Shown here piece by piece: positions 22,362 to 34,300 of a stretch of DNA of 64,000 nucleotides. The position numbers were made by a program, and so were the translations under genes. The stretch comes from Desmodesmus armatus. Taxonomy: Eukaryota > Chlorophyta > Chlorophyceae > Sphaeropleales > Scenedesmaceae. Each line of letters starts with the position of its first letter. Position 1 is the stretch's first letter. Below the pieces are notes generated by a model, which was not told the origin of the DNA, did not search any database, and was given only the letters and a program-made list of their open reading frames with translations. The stretch is taken from NCBI GenBank assembly GCA_007449985.2, contig VIIQ02000169.1, positions 1-64,000 of the forward strand, given 5' to 3'.

Positions 22362-24517
22362 ATGACGGCCAGGGCGCACACCAGCAGATGTCAGCGCACA
22401 GCAGTTGCCTGCAGGCCTACTCGCAGTGTCACGGCTGTGGCTCGTGCAACACCACTGCAGAAGCAGCTACAGCAACAGCTGCAATTTGAGCATGACAAAG
22501 CGACTTGGTTCACTGCAGAAAGCCGCTGGCGCATCTTCGGCTTTGGCGCTACTGCATGCTCACAAAAGCAGTCCAGGAGTGTAGATGGCACTGAATATGT
22601 GTCCATGGCAGCATGTGACTTGGCCTCTGGGGAGCTGTTCAACACCTTGATCAACCCAAAGCGGCATGACCCAGGCTACAGACTGCTGCCTGCCCGGTTG
22701 CGAGGTATCTGCTGTTGTCTGCCAAAAGGCTTGCAACAGCATGCAGAGTGTAGTACTACTAGTGCTTTGAGCGCAGGCACATGGTGTTGCACCAAGGCCG
22801 ACATTTGCTGTCAGCAGTTCTGATACAGCTGTACGCTGATCTTGCCCTTGATCGGCTCAGCGCAATGTTTGTACGTATGCATTGTTCTTGGCACCAACGG
22901 TGCATCACCGTTTAGCATGTCACCATGTCAACCTGATTTGCCCACTGTGGCCATGTCCCTGCTACCCACTGCATTGAATGCTACAGGGCTGTCCAAAGAA
23001 GAGGTACTGTCAGAGGGTGTCCATGTGCTGGCAGCATTCGATCAGCTGGTGGACTTTGTCCACATCAACACCCCGCCAGGACAGATTCCTGTTATGGCGG
23101 GCCACCAGGGTTTTAAACTGCTGTTCAGACATGTTGAGCAGTGCCTGCAGCGTGCTGCAGCAGCAACAGCAGGGCAAGATGGTCCCACTAGCAGCACAGT
23201 GATCAAAAGCAGTACATTTGTTCGCAACAGCACCAGCAGTAGCAGCGGCAGAGGGCGACGCAAGAAAACAGCTCTGGAGCCATCCGCCATGGATGACCTC
23301 AGCACTCCAGCAGGCAACAGCAGCAGCAGCAGCAGCAAGGGTTACCAGCACTCCTCCTGGCCACAGGAATGGATGTTCTTTGACACATACGTCATGGGAG
23401 AGGCCCTGCTGGAGCTTCTCTCGTCAAAAAGATATCTTGCCAAGATCGGCGGTCACAACAAGACCCTGCAGCAGAAGTTGCATCTTGGCCTTCACAAGGA
23501 GTACGATTGCGGCCTCTCGCCTCGTGAGGACTCACTAGGTGCGTATGCAGACCTGGATCTGGGCCAGGTTTTTGAGCCTCTGGCAGTTGAAGTCACTTGT
23601 CTTTTCAGTGGCCCATGGGGGAAGACACTGCATGACAGGGCTCTGGGGCCACTTGCAATCACTCAACGGTTGAGCACCTGGCCCAACAGGCACAGCCCAC
23701 CGAAATGGTCATATGCCAGTGGCACGCCCAAGCAAACACACTGCAATGAATGGTTGTTGCCCTGAGCAGGCTGCGTCCTGACGTAAGAACTTGGGTTGAC
23801 CGTATGCCTCATCATGGGGCAAAGGCCTGCTAGCTTGACAGTGTGTGCCTTCCTTATCCTGGATTCCATGGTAGTGTCGTGTGAGTGAGCACAACATGGA
23901 ATCAGCCTGAGCGTTTGCTGCCTGAACAGTCCCCTTCAGTTCTCAATCGCCAGGTGTCGCTTGCTAAGGCCCTTAAGAGTCTTATCAAACTATCGCACCA
24001 TCCTTGCGCTGCTGTGTGCCTCATACAACAAGCTTTTGAATGCTGCCTTGTAGGTGCCCTTGATGCGCTGCTGCTGCCTGAGTCCCCACACAAGGCCAGT
24101 GCTGGGCCCCGTGACCAGGCCCTGGTGGCAGCTATCAGCACATCACGGCTGGCACAGCTGCTGCTTGCCCTGATGCAGGAGGTCCCTGAGGAGCTGTCTG
24201 TGTTGCAACCCCGCAACAAGAAGGGACGGCTGTCCAAGAAGGATGTCTTGGCTCTGTGTGCGCTCATGCACTGGCAGCACTACACCCCTTGGGTGTGCCA
24301 GCCGTATGGCCTGAACCCAGCAGACCACAGGCAAGGCCGCTTCCCTAATGCAGAAATGGTCTACAGTAACTACAGGTGGCTGGAGCACCTCCCATCTAGC
24401 ATGGTGCTGGCTGGCAAGGAAGCTTCAGAGGCTTTTTATGCAGCCAGGGAGGCAACACGCCCTGGCTGGGATCACCCTCATGACTTGCTCACCCATTACT
24501 TCAAACACAGTGTCTGA
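22362..24517 (+). CDS. DPD1-like DnaQ-fold protein lacking catalytic acids (paralogue B)
   Basis: Exons 22362-22704, 22987-23538 and 24054-24517 join in phase 1 twice, giving 452 aa. The ATG at 22362 was chosen because it aligns with the start of paralogue C. The N-terminus (MTARAHTSRCQRTAVACRP...VARAT) looks like a plastid transit peptide. The mature part aligns with paralogue A, but ExoI FFDTEA is replaced by IFGFGATA, removing both acids. ExoII is VMAGHQGFKLLF with no Asp, and the ExoIII region is RDQALVAAIS. The DnaQ scaffold (INPKRHDP, GLSKEEVLSEG, EWMFFDTYV) and the C-terminal PYGLNPADHRQGRFP block remain. It is probably a non-catalytic organellar nucleic-acid-binding or regulatory protein. 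Function is inferred only. Confidence 0.75.
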
Positions 24518-25349
24518 GTAGGCAGTTTTGAGGCTTGAGTAGCTACCAGCATGGATGTGCCCTGGCACTGTGTGCGCAGGGTAACGTTGTGATGGCCCGC
24601 AGGGTCTGCCCCGAGGTGTTGTGGCAGTTGCTGTTGCTCGCACGCTCTCAACCCTGTTCTAATATGCCAGTTGATGGCTTGAGTGTGCATCCTGTGGCAG
24701 CACTAGGCAGTGTGTCATTGAACACCTCTGCAAGCTGTCGGCACAATAATCAGGTGCTTGGATGCAACAGGTAAAGTCCACGGTGGCTACTCATGCCACA
24801 CAGTATGGAGTGTCTGGGGTCTATGTGCGGTTTGGTTGGCTGAGGTGCCTCTTCTGTTAATTGCTGCACTGGTGCCCTGCTTTTGTACTGAAACTGCTTA
24901 CTTCATCATCTTTTCTGCAAGGTCATGTATCGCCGTGCTTTTCCGGCTGTAGCAGAAAGATTCAGACAATGTTTGCTAGCGAGTTGCTTGATTGACTAAA
25001 GGCCAAAGAGAGAACACTGTGCCAACAGCTGAATCGTTGGCCTGGCAGGTGTCTGACTCAACTTCTTTTCAATGAATGGCCTTGGGGTTCAAACATTACG
25101 TGAATTGTGAAAATTGAAAGAGTTGCTGTGAACAAGCGTGGTGGAAAACCCACACTAAATACAAAGTCTTCATACTATGTAGTACAGCCATTGGCCACAT
25201 CATGGAGTGCTGAGACAATGGAAGCTGAGAAGGAACGTTGGACCAGCCAACTTGACAACCATCCACCTTCAGGCAGTGCGTTCCTCACAGTCTTCGTCCC
25301 AACAGCCACAGGCAACAATGGCTACCTCTGTAGCATGCAGCCAGCACCC
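24518..25349. other. Convergent intergenic region
   Basis: This holds the 3' flanks of paralogue B (+) and CFAP43 (-). Short ORFs have no recognisable motif. Nothing else was seen. Confidence 0.5.
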
Positions 25350-28300
25350 TTACCCCCTCCTCAGCAAGCCTGGCTTCCCATCAGGCCCAATGTACGTCTT
25401 CCCTCCCTTCTTCACCCCAAGTGCGCCCGCCTGCTGACCGCCCCCAGCCAGCGCCCCATGTCCCCTAGCCGCCACCCTGGCTCCATGAGGCGCAAAGCCC
25501 CCCAATGACTGCCCCAGCGCTGCTGCTGCATCACCAGGGCTGCCCTGCGCCCCCTTTATCTCTGGCAGGGTACAGCTGCCGCCACCGCCAGCCCTGAGGC
25601 CGCCTGGTGCTTGGTCTGCACCGCCTGAGGGCTGCTGGTCGTCATCACCAGCTAGGGCCGGCAGGCAGGGGAAGCAGCGCTGCTGCCAGGACTGCAGCTC
25701 CCGCTCAGCAGCTGCGATCTCAGCCGCCTGCATGTTTGACAGCGGCGGGACAGCACATACTGTGATACACCTGCTGGCCGCTACCATCACACCTTACATT
25801 TAATGCGGCCTACGAGAAAGTCAGTCCATTTGCAACACCTATGAGGGGCTTGAGTAACAGCGCCCACCACTTTGGAAACTTGCCAGTGAAGTCAGTTGGC
25901 AATGGATGCAGTACCAGGCCCCCAAGCAGTGCACGTATGCACAAACAGCGATATCTCGCATGAAGAGTGATGTTAATGGCTGAATGGTCCTGACCTGTGC
26001 CTCTGCGATGTCACGGAGCTTTGCTTGCATCGCCAGCGACCGCGCCTTGCGGTCCGCTGTAGATGCTGCATCGTCTGCGGCTGTGGAAGCTCGCAGGCGC
26101 GCGGCATCATCCAGCAAGCGCTCAAGCCCTGCAGGTAAGAGCACGACAAGCAAGCACGCAAGCAACAATGGACGCTTTAGCAGCTCAATCATCGAGTTGG
26201 CTATTTTGAGGCAGTGCAGCCAGATGAAAATGCGCGCCAACCACCAATGCAACGCCAATTATGCATGTTGTCACATGCCTACAGCTGGCATGCTGGCATT
26301 GATTGTCTGTCGTTCTCAGTTCATGGCAATCAGCGGTCAGCATGTTGCTGCTTACCAGCAAGGTGGAGTGCCAGCGTTGCATTCTCGTTCCTCTTGGCCG
26401 CCAGCTGTGCCTCCAGCGACCGCATCTGTCGCTTCTTCTGCTCAACGGCGTTGGCATGCAGCGTCTCACGCACCTGAATGACAAACAAGCAGAGGCAACA
26501 AGTTTTACAAGGCGGCAAACAGGGCGGCAAGGATCCTTGCCGCCTTGATCCGGATCAAGTCCTACCAGATGACTAAGGCTTCCAGCAGCAATTCAATGCT
26601 GAACGGCAGGGGGACTGTGTCCTCCTCTAGCATCAGATGCTGGGGTGCAGGCTTGTATGCGCTTGGTGCATCTGCTCCCTTTGATTGCGATATGCCCAGC
26701 ACAGCAGGTCTTCTAACAACAGCATAGCTAGCGGTGCGATACCTTGAGCAGGTTCTCCAGACTTGTGACCTCCTTGTTTGCTGCTGCACTGCCGCCAGCT
26801 GCGTCTCCTGTGGACGCCCCAGCAACCTTGGCCCCGCTGCTGGTCCCGCTGCTGCTGCTGCCTGCCTTCACCTGCTGCTGGAACTCCTTGGTGACGTGCA
26901 GCAACTGCAGCTGCTGGGTTAGGCTGGTGACATCTTCAGCCTGTGCAGAAGGCGTGGCCAACATCAACACGTGTAAGGCCCTTGCAATGCCCCCAGCCTT
27001 GCATTTGTCCTTGACAGCTGAACCACCTCAACATCCAAGGCTGCATCCTGATGATGCATGTGATGCATGCCTGGCTAGCTTGCTCCCCGGCCTGGCTGTA
27101 CGGCCCGGCTGCTCAGCACGATTCAGAATGTCACTCATGGCGCACACGAAGAGAAGAAATCCCTGGACCCCACTGTGGCTATCATAGCCGGCATGCGTTG
27201 CCTCACCTCCATCTCACACTCCTTGTTCTCCCACTCCAGCTGGTGGATGCCTCGCTTGAACTCTTTCATCTTCCGCAGCATCTCCAGCTTTGCTTCACCC
27301 TGCAGTTCACCAATGCAGGGCGGGAAGTCAGCAGCACAACAGGGCGACTGTCAGCATTGGCAGCAGCACCTAACCTTTGCTCATGCTGGCTCATCCAGTG
27401 TGGTGCTGTTACTGCAGCGTAGCCAGCTAGCCCGTTGCTGTTACTACAGTGTAGCCGGGTGAGGTCCCAACACAGCGCACGGGGTATCAAAGTAGCGAGG
27501 CGCTTGCCAACGCCCTTTTTGCAGGACGGCAGGTGGAATGGGGATGCAGGCGGCAAACATCAGGAGATCATCCGAGCACAACCCACAAGCCTTCTATGCA
27601 GCGGCCACAAAGCTTGCATAGCGCATTGTGCACAACAGGCGGCTGAGTTGGTTTGTGCACACCTTGTTGAGGATGATGCTGTTCAGGCCCTTGACCTCCT
27701 GGCGCTCAATCAGCAACGCCTCAGGTGCGATGGATGACAGGCCCTGAGGCCACACCTCAACCTGGACAAGGGCGGTACACCAACAGCATCACGTCAGAGG
27801 TGCAACCACCAAAAGATGCGCAAAGTGTGAAGGTGCGCTCCCCTGACAACACTTTGCTGGAGGGGACCCAGGTATACAACTGCATCAGATTGAGCAGCCA
27901 ACAGGCAGCAACTGTTACGTGGCTCATGATGGCTGTATTGCTCTTGATGCCCATGTACCAAGTCGGTACCACACTGCCCCACTCGACGCATCAATGCACA
28001 GCCTGCCTACCTGTCCCTGTTTGAGCTTGAGCTGCACCTCTACATCATGCAGGGCCTGGTGCTGCTGCAGGCGCAGGCTGTCCAGCGCATCCACTGCTGC
28101 CGCTGCTGCATCAGACAGCAGAGCACGGCGCTCATGCAGCAGCTGCAGCTGGCGCCTCAAGCACAGGACCTGCACACCGCACCAGCAGCGACGGCAGGGG
28201 CAGCAGCAGCAACAATAGCCTGTTTGCGATTCCCTCACGCTGTGGTGTGGCTGCCAACAACCCACACAGTAACCTGATCACACCTGTCTGTGGATTCAAA

Positions 28301-31300
28301 CAACAAAAGAAACACAACCAGCAGACGACACGACAAAAAACAGCCAACAGAGCAGGAGTACAGCCGTCAAGTCTTCACCTGTGCAGTCTGGTCCCTGACG
28401 GCCAGGTCCAGCCGTGCCCTGGCATCATGGAGCTCCACAAAGCGCAGCCACAGCACCTCATCCAGCCCCTCCGGCATCTGGTCGTCATACAGCTGCACAA
28501 CCTGCAACATTGGGGCATCAACAAAAGTTGCCAGAGCTTTTGGCGCATGAAGACCAACACCGGTGTGCCCCCGTTACTACCCAAAACTGCAATGTTCTTG
28601 AGCTGACATGTCAACCATCAGGCAGGCATGGATACACAGTGGCTTGGTCTTAGCAGTGCCCATCTTGCAGCCCAACTGGGGTCAAGCCAGCATGCCTGTA
28701 CATGTGACATAACGGTGACCATCTTCCATAGACCAAGGAATTGCAAGGACAATTGTTGCACTACAAACTGGCACGGCAGTAATAGCACCCCGACAACAAA
28801 GTGGTCGAGGATGCGGCTTTTCACACGCACCTGCATTTCTGATGGCCCCAGAGGGCCGCTCAGGTCATGGTGTGCACCACCTGCCGCCCCTGCACGCCCC
28901 TGTGCATGCGCGCCACTGCCTGACACCCCCGCCGGCTGCACTGAAGCTGAGATACCAGCCGCATGTCCTGTTGACAGCACCAGCGGCGCAAACGCAAGCT
29001 CCGCCGAGTAGGGGTCGAGGCCCTGACCCGCAGGCCGCCCCTGCTTTGGAGAGCCAGGCCCAGCTCCACCTGCTACTCTCATCGACGCACGGGGGGATCC
29101 AGCAGCTGCCATGCCGCGCATGCGTGGAGAGGGTCCAGCGGGGCTGCGACCAGCACTGCCCAGCCGCCCTGTGCTGGCAGCATACGCATGCTGTCCTGCA
29201 GCAGCTGCATGCTGCCCGGCAGCTTGGCCAAAGGGAGCGAGGCGGGTCTTGTACAGTGTGCTGAGGTGCGGCAGCACGAGTGGATCCACGCCGGCAAAGT
29301 CTCGCTTGAAGGCGCGGTCTGCTGCCTTTTCCTCTGCGTGGAGAGCTGCTAGAGCCTCCTGCTGCTGATCATGAAGGTGCTGCGTGACGGCCAGCTCCTG
29401 GGGTGAGGCAGGGGACAAAGCACAGGCAGCAGCAGCGGACCAATGCCGCAGCAGGAGTTATTGAGTGTGATGATGGGGGAGTAATGTTGCAAGTCGCCTG
29501 CAGGCTGCTGCTCCCACAGCCGTGGCAGCTTATGGCTTCCGATGCACTTAGCCGCGCTGAACCGTTTGTGCGCCACTGCAGGGTTTGCCTGCAGCATGCA
29601 CCTCCGCCCACCAGAACATGTACAACTGCTTGTAAACGCCCTGGCCTTTGCCAATGCCGCGTCAAGACCCCTGCTGACAATGGATGCCTCTGCTGTAATC
29701 CCTTAGCCTGTCGTTCACACCTGTTCAACTGCCAGCAAGGCATCCTGTGCTTCCTGCAGCTGCTGTGCGGCTGCTGCCTGGGCCTCAGGACCTGCTGTCA
29801 CTGACGCCACCTCCTCGTCAACTTGCAGCTGCAGCACGCGCGTCTCCAGGGCCGTGACCTGCAGCAACATACCGGTTCATTTCACACACCAGGATGCTGC
29901 TGGCCGTATTGCCTATAGAGTCCGGCCAGCTGCAGCCACCGACCGCCGCCTTTACGCAAACTACAGTGCTGGATGCTGCAGTCGACATTTCACGCAACTG
30001 CAAGCAAGGCAGCGCTTGATTGTCAGGATCTGTTGTGCCTGAGAGACGAAGAGACGCAGCCTGCCTGCACTGTTGGGTGTCACAGCATGCATGCCACAGC
30101 AGGCCTCACCTCGGCCAGCACATCCAGGCGCTTGGCTGCCAGTGCTGCCACGGCTGCATCAAACTTGCTGGCCACATCCTCAGCTGCAGCCTTCAAGGTG
30201 CGCAGCTCAGTCTCCTGCAGCAGCGAGTAGCGCACAGCATTGATCAAAACAGGTATTACTTGGCTGTTGCGTGAGGCCAGCCGGTGGGGGTGCTCTCCCC
30301 CCCTTTCCCCGTACCTAATACAGAAAGACTACTTGTGAAGGGATGAGCAACAGTGGGGTGTGCATGTGCTGCACATCCTGACCGTCAGCACAGTCAGCAT
30401 GGCGCGACTCCTGCAGCAGCAGAACCACTTCAACAACTCGCGACGACTCCAGCGGCATCTCGGAACCCCGGTCCCTCACGGTCGCCTCCAGGCTCTAGGA
30501 CCTCTCAAGGCTCTATGGCCAGGAGGAACAGGCAGCACCCACCCGCCCACATGACGCCATGCTGGTTGACTACCACAAATCAAGCACGTCAGAGCCTGCA
30601 AGGAGTTCTCTGGGCTCCTCCATACCCTCACAGTTGCCCTCTACTGTAAGGCTGAGCCTTCCCTGGCCTGCACGCGGAGGAGCAGCACCCACCATAATGC
30701 CCTTGCGCTTCAGCCTCTCCTCGATGGCAGCTGCCTCTCGTGCCATGCACTCCTTGTACTACTTAGGGTTTGGAAAATCCCAAACCCCAGACCCTAAACC
30801 CTAGGCAGCACCTACCATGATGCCCTTGCGCTTCAGCCTCTCCTCGATAGCAGCAGCCTCTCGTGCCATGTACTCCTTGTACTCCTTGAGCTGCTCCTCA
30901 GTAAAGGTGGAGGGATCCCCTGACACCATCCAGGCTGGGCGGGAGGTCACCAGCTCAGAGACCTCATCCACGGAGCGCTCCAGGCGGCCGCCCATCATCT
31001 GCGTTCCACGCGAATGCACACAGCATAGCACATATCATGCTGAACTTCTGAGGCCACTGGACTGTTTGCGGGCTGATAGCTGACACAGCGCACGGGATGC
31101 TGTCACGTGCAATCTGGGTAACCTTAGTACTGCGACGCATCGTGCGACTGGAAAACAATGGTCTTGCCCCTGTAAGGGTGCAAAGACAAGATGCATTCAC
31201 GACCTGTACTCTGGTGGGCCCCGCACCTGCTGCAGTGCCCTTGCCCTAGAGGAGTCGGCTGCAGCTGCCCGCTTTGCCGCCTCTGCTGCTGCCTCCTCTG

Positions 31301-34300
31301 CATCTACCCTGGCTCGCTCTGCTGGGGTCAGGTACCTGCTGGCCTGCAGCAGTGAAGTCAAGGCACAGGACAGCGGTGAGTGGTGAGACAGCATGAACCT
31401 GAGCTGATATGTACACCTAGAAGGTCCAGAAGCGCATGAGTGAATGCAGCAAGGCAATGCAGGTGTACACACGACAGAGTGTGTTGCAACATGCCGCCAC
31501 TGCTTCTTGCGCATCCACCCAAGCAGGTGCAGAATACACTAGGTGCTGAGGGTCTGCAACCTGCACAGCGCAGTGTCAGACTGAGGGCGCTCTCATGCCT
31601 ACAGGCTCACAATGCACCCAGCACACCTTGACTTCCCCAGGCTGCAACTTGAGCAGCATGTCCTCCAAGCTCTCCTCAGGACTCCAACTCGGCACCAGCC
31701 GCCCTGTTGCAAGGTCCGCCGACAACTGCGCAGCTGACAGCACCTCCAGCCCTGCTGCACCATCACGTGCTGTTGAAGCACCGCTGCCGGCAACAACAGC
31801 AGCATCGCCAGCAGTGCTGCCACGGCCAGCAGCAGCTGGCGCTGCTGCATCAGCGCCGTCTGCTGCTGCCGCAGCAGCTGCCGCTGCTGCAGGGTTCAGC
31901 ACCAAGTGGATCTTCACAAGCTCACGGATGAGCTCATCGACCCGTGTGTTGAGATCTGACAGGCGGTCGGCGTCTGTGTGCTTCTGCTTGACGAGGCTGT
32001 CAAACTCTTTGTTGAACCTGCATGACCACAACAAAACAGGGTCACAGGGGCTTTGAGCAGGTGACTCTGATTGTGGGTTGCCGCGTAGCAGCTGATGCAG
32101 TGCTGGGGTTGGTACATGCAACCTGCATGCAGAGTGCAAAACATGGCATTATAGGAACAGCACATGCCAACAGCAACATATTTATCAAACAAAAGACAAG
32201 TGGAAACGCACTGCATCTTGAGCTCCCAGATCTGACGCCTGTAGATCTCGGCCTGCATCAGCTTTTCCTCCGGCCCGGTGACACACAGCTCCGGCAGCAG
32301 CAGGTCGGCTGGGCTGCAGTTGCGAGCATCTCCGCAGCCCTTGACCCTAGCAAGCAGTGCCAGAAGCTCTAGAGTCTGCGGGTTGACGCCTTCTCCAACG
32401 TTGGTCGTACTGGCAGCTGTGCTGATACTGACAGCCCCGCCGTCGCTGCTGCTGGCGCCACCGTCAGCACTGCCTGATGCCCCGGGCGTGCTGGTGCTGC
32501 CTGCAGGAATCTGGGGACCTGCCATAGTGCTGCTTGCTGCTGAGCGCGAGTAGTCCTGGTCCAGGATGTGCTTGTTGGCTGCCAAAAGCTGCTCGCGCCG
32601 TTGCTCTGCAACCTGCGCATCGGTGGGCGACAGCACACATGCAGTGGACCACTCAGCCCTGCAGGAAACTCCTGTTGCCGCCAACTCTCCTTTGCTAGCG
32701 TAGATGACCTTTGCTCACACAAATCTGCATGCATGAGGGCCACGCATGCACAACTGCAATTTCATTCCTGCAAGGCAACAGGGACGGCCTCAGCTCGTCC
32801 AGCAGCAAATTACAAGTGCCTTCGAATACCTGTGAACACGGTCATGTCATGGCGGCTGAACGTTGTTGAAGCCCCTGCAGCTCACCTGCCCCCATGCTGA
32901 GTCGTCTTGCACAGGCAGCTGGAAGTTCCAAACCTGTGTGTCACCTGACTTGAGGCCTGTGCAGGCTGCACGCTTGACCTGCAGGCACAGCAGCAGCCAT
33001 TTGCAACAGATTTGAGCATGTGCTGTTGTATCCTGCAGGCCGGAGCCCACAAACTGCACGAGGCATGCTTGCAGCCCTTCAGGCATGTGCAGCATACCGA
33101 AACATGCGCCGTCACCAGCCTTGTTTCTAGTTCCCCACTGTATGATTGGGCCTGTACTGCCGCGGCTCGGTGCTGTTGTCAGTTCCTGGCGGTGGTCATA
33201 GCTTCCATGCTGATGGCGTGTCCGCTACCAAGCGCTGACAGGCACACGGGGTCCGCGGCAGTACAAGCCCACTCGGTTGCTGGGAAACCCCTGCACCCCT
33301 GTGGGCTTGAAATGTTCCTGTCAGCAAGCATTTCCTGCAGCAGTCCACAGTGCGGCACACCTGGAATGCATCCCAGCACAGTGCTTTCAGCCGCTTGGCC
33401 TGCACCTCCTGTTCTAGGCTCCTGCGCGGCGCCTCAGACAGCAGCTCAGCCTCCTCTGATGCTACCTCACCCCGCATCTGCTGCAGCAGCTGGCTGTTCA
33501 GCACGAGCTCAGCTTCTGAGAGCTGCTGGTCAGCAGGGGCAGCTGCATTCGCCTCCAGGACCTGCAAGGACAACCCAGTAGCAATGCAGCACATGGGCTT
33601 AGTATGGCAGCAGGGATGAGACCCACCCAAGCCCCTGATGGCTGTTGCACTCAGAGAGAAAACTGCTCAGCAGGCTGCATTGGCAATAGGGGTCAGTCAA
33701 TACCATGACAGCTGTCATACACGAGCGAAAACAGTCACGCCAGCAAACCCCGAGGACGGCAGAAGCCCAGCACACCTGCTCTAAGCGGCTCTTCAGGTCG
33801 AGCAGTCGCTGCAGTGTGGCGGCCCGGACCGACTCTGTAGCAGCCCTGGCCTCCTGCTCAGCTTGAGTTGCTGCAGCCTCTGGTGCTGTCGCTGCAGAGC
33901 TGTCATCAGCAGCGTCACAGTCCGCTATGCCAGCAGATGGTGGGGCCAGGGCCGCAGCTGCATCAGCACTGCTGAGTGTGCCTGTGCAGGGTGATCACAG
34001 CCAGCAGCCACATGCGCAGGTATAAGTATCAAGAGAAGATCAGGTCGGCAGAGTTCACTTGAAGCACACCCACCCCAGAGCACAAGTTATGACGCAGGGT
34101 AATAGCATGGCGACCCTTGGCCAACGTGTGTGCACCTACATGTGGAAAACATGGTGAGGAGGCTGACTGTCTATATTGGGTACATGCAATCTTTCTCACG
34201 GCCAGGTTCCTCACCGTTGGCGTACACAAGCAGACTGCCATCCGCCCCTGCTGCTGCAGACCAGCTAGCATCCGCACTCCAAGCCAGGACAGCTGCGGCT

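Noticed and set aside
29103..29264. Plus-strand ORFs across CFAP43 exon 21
   Set aside because: They are antisense to a conserved exon (FKRDFAGVDPLVLPHL) and have no motif.
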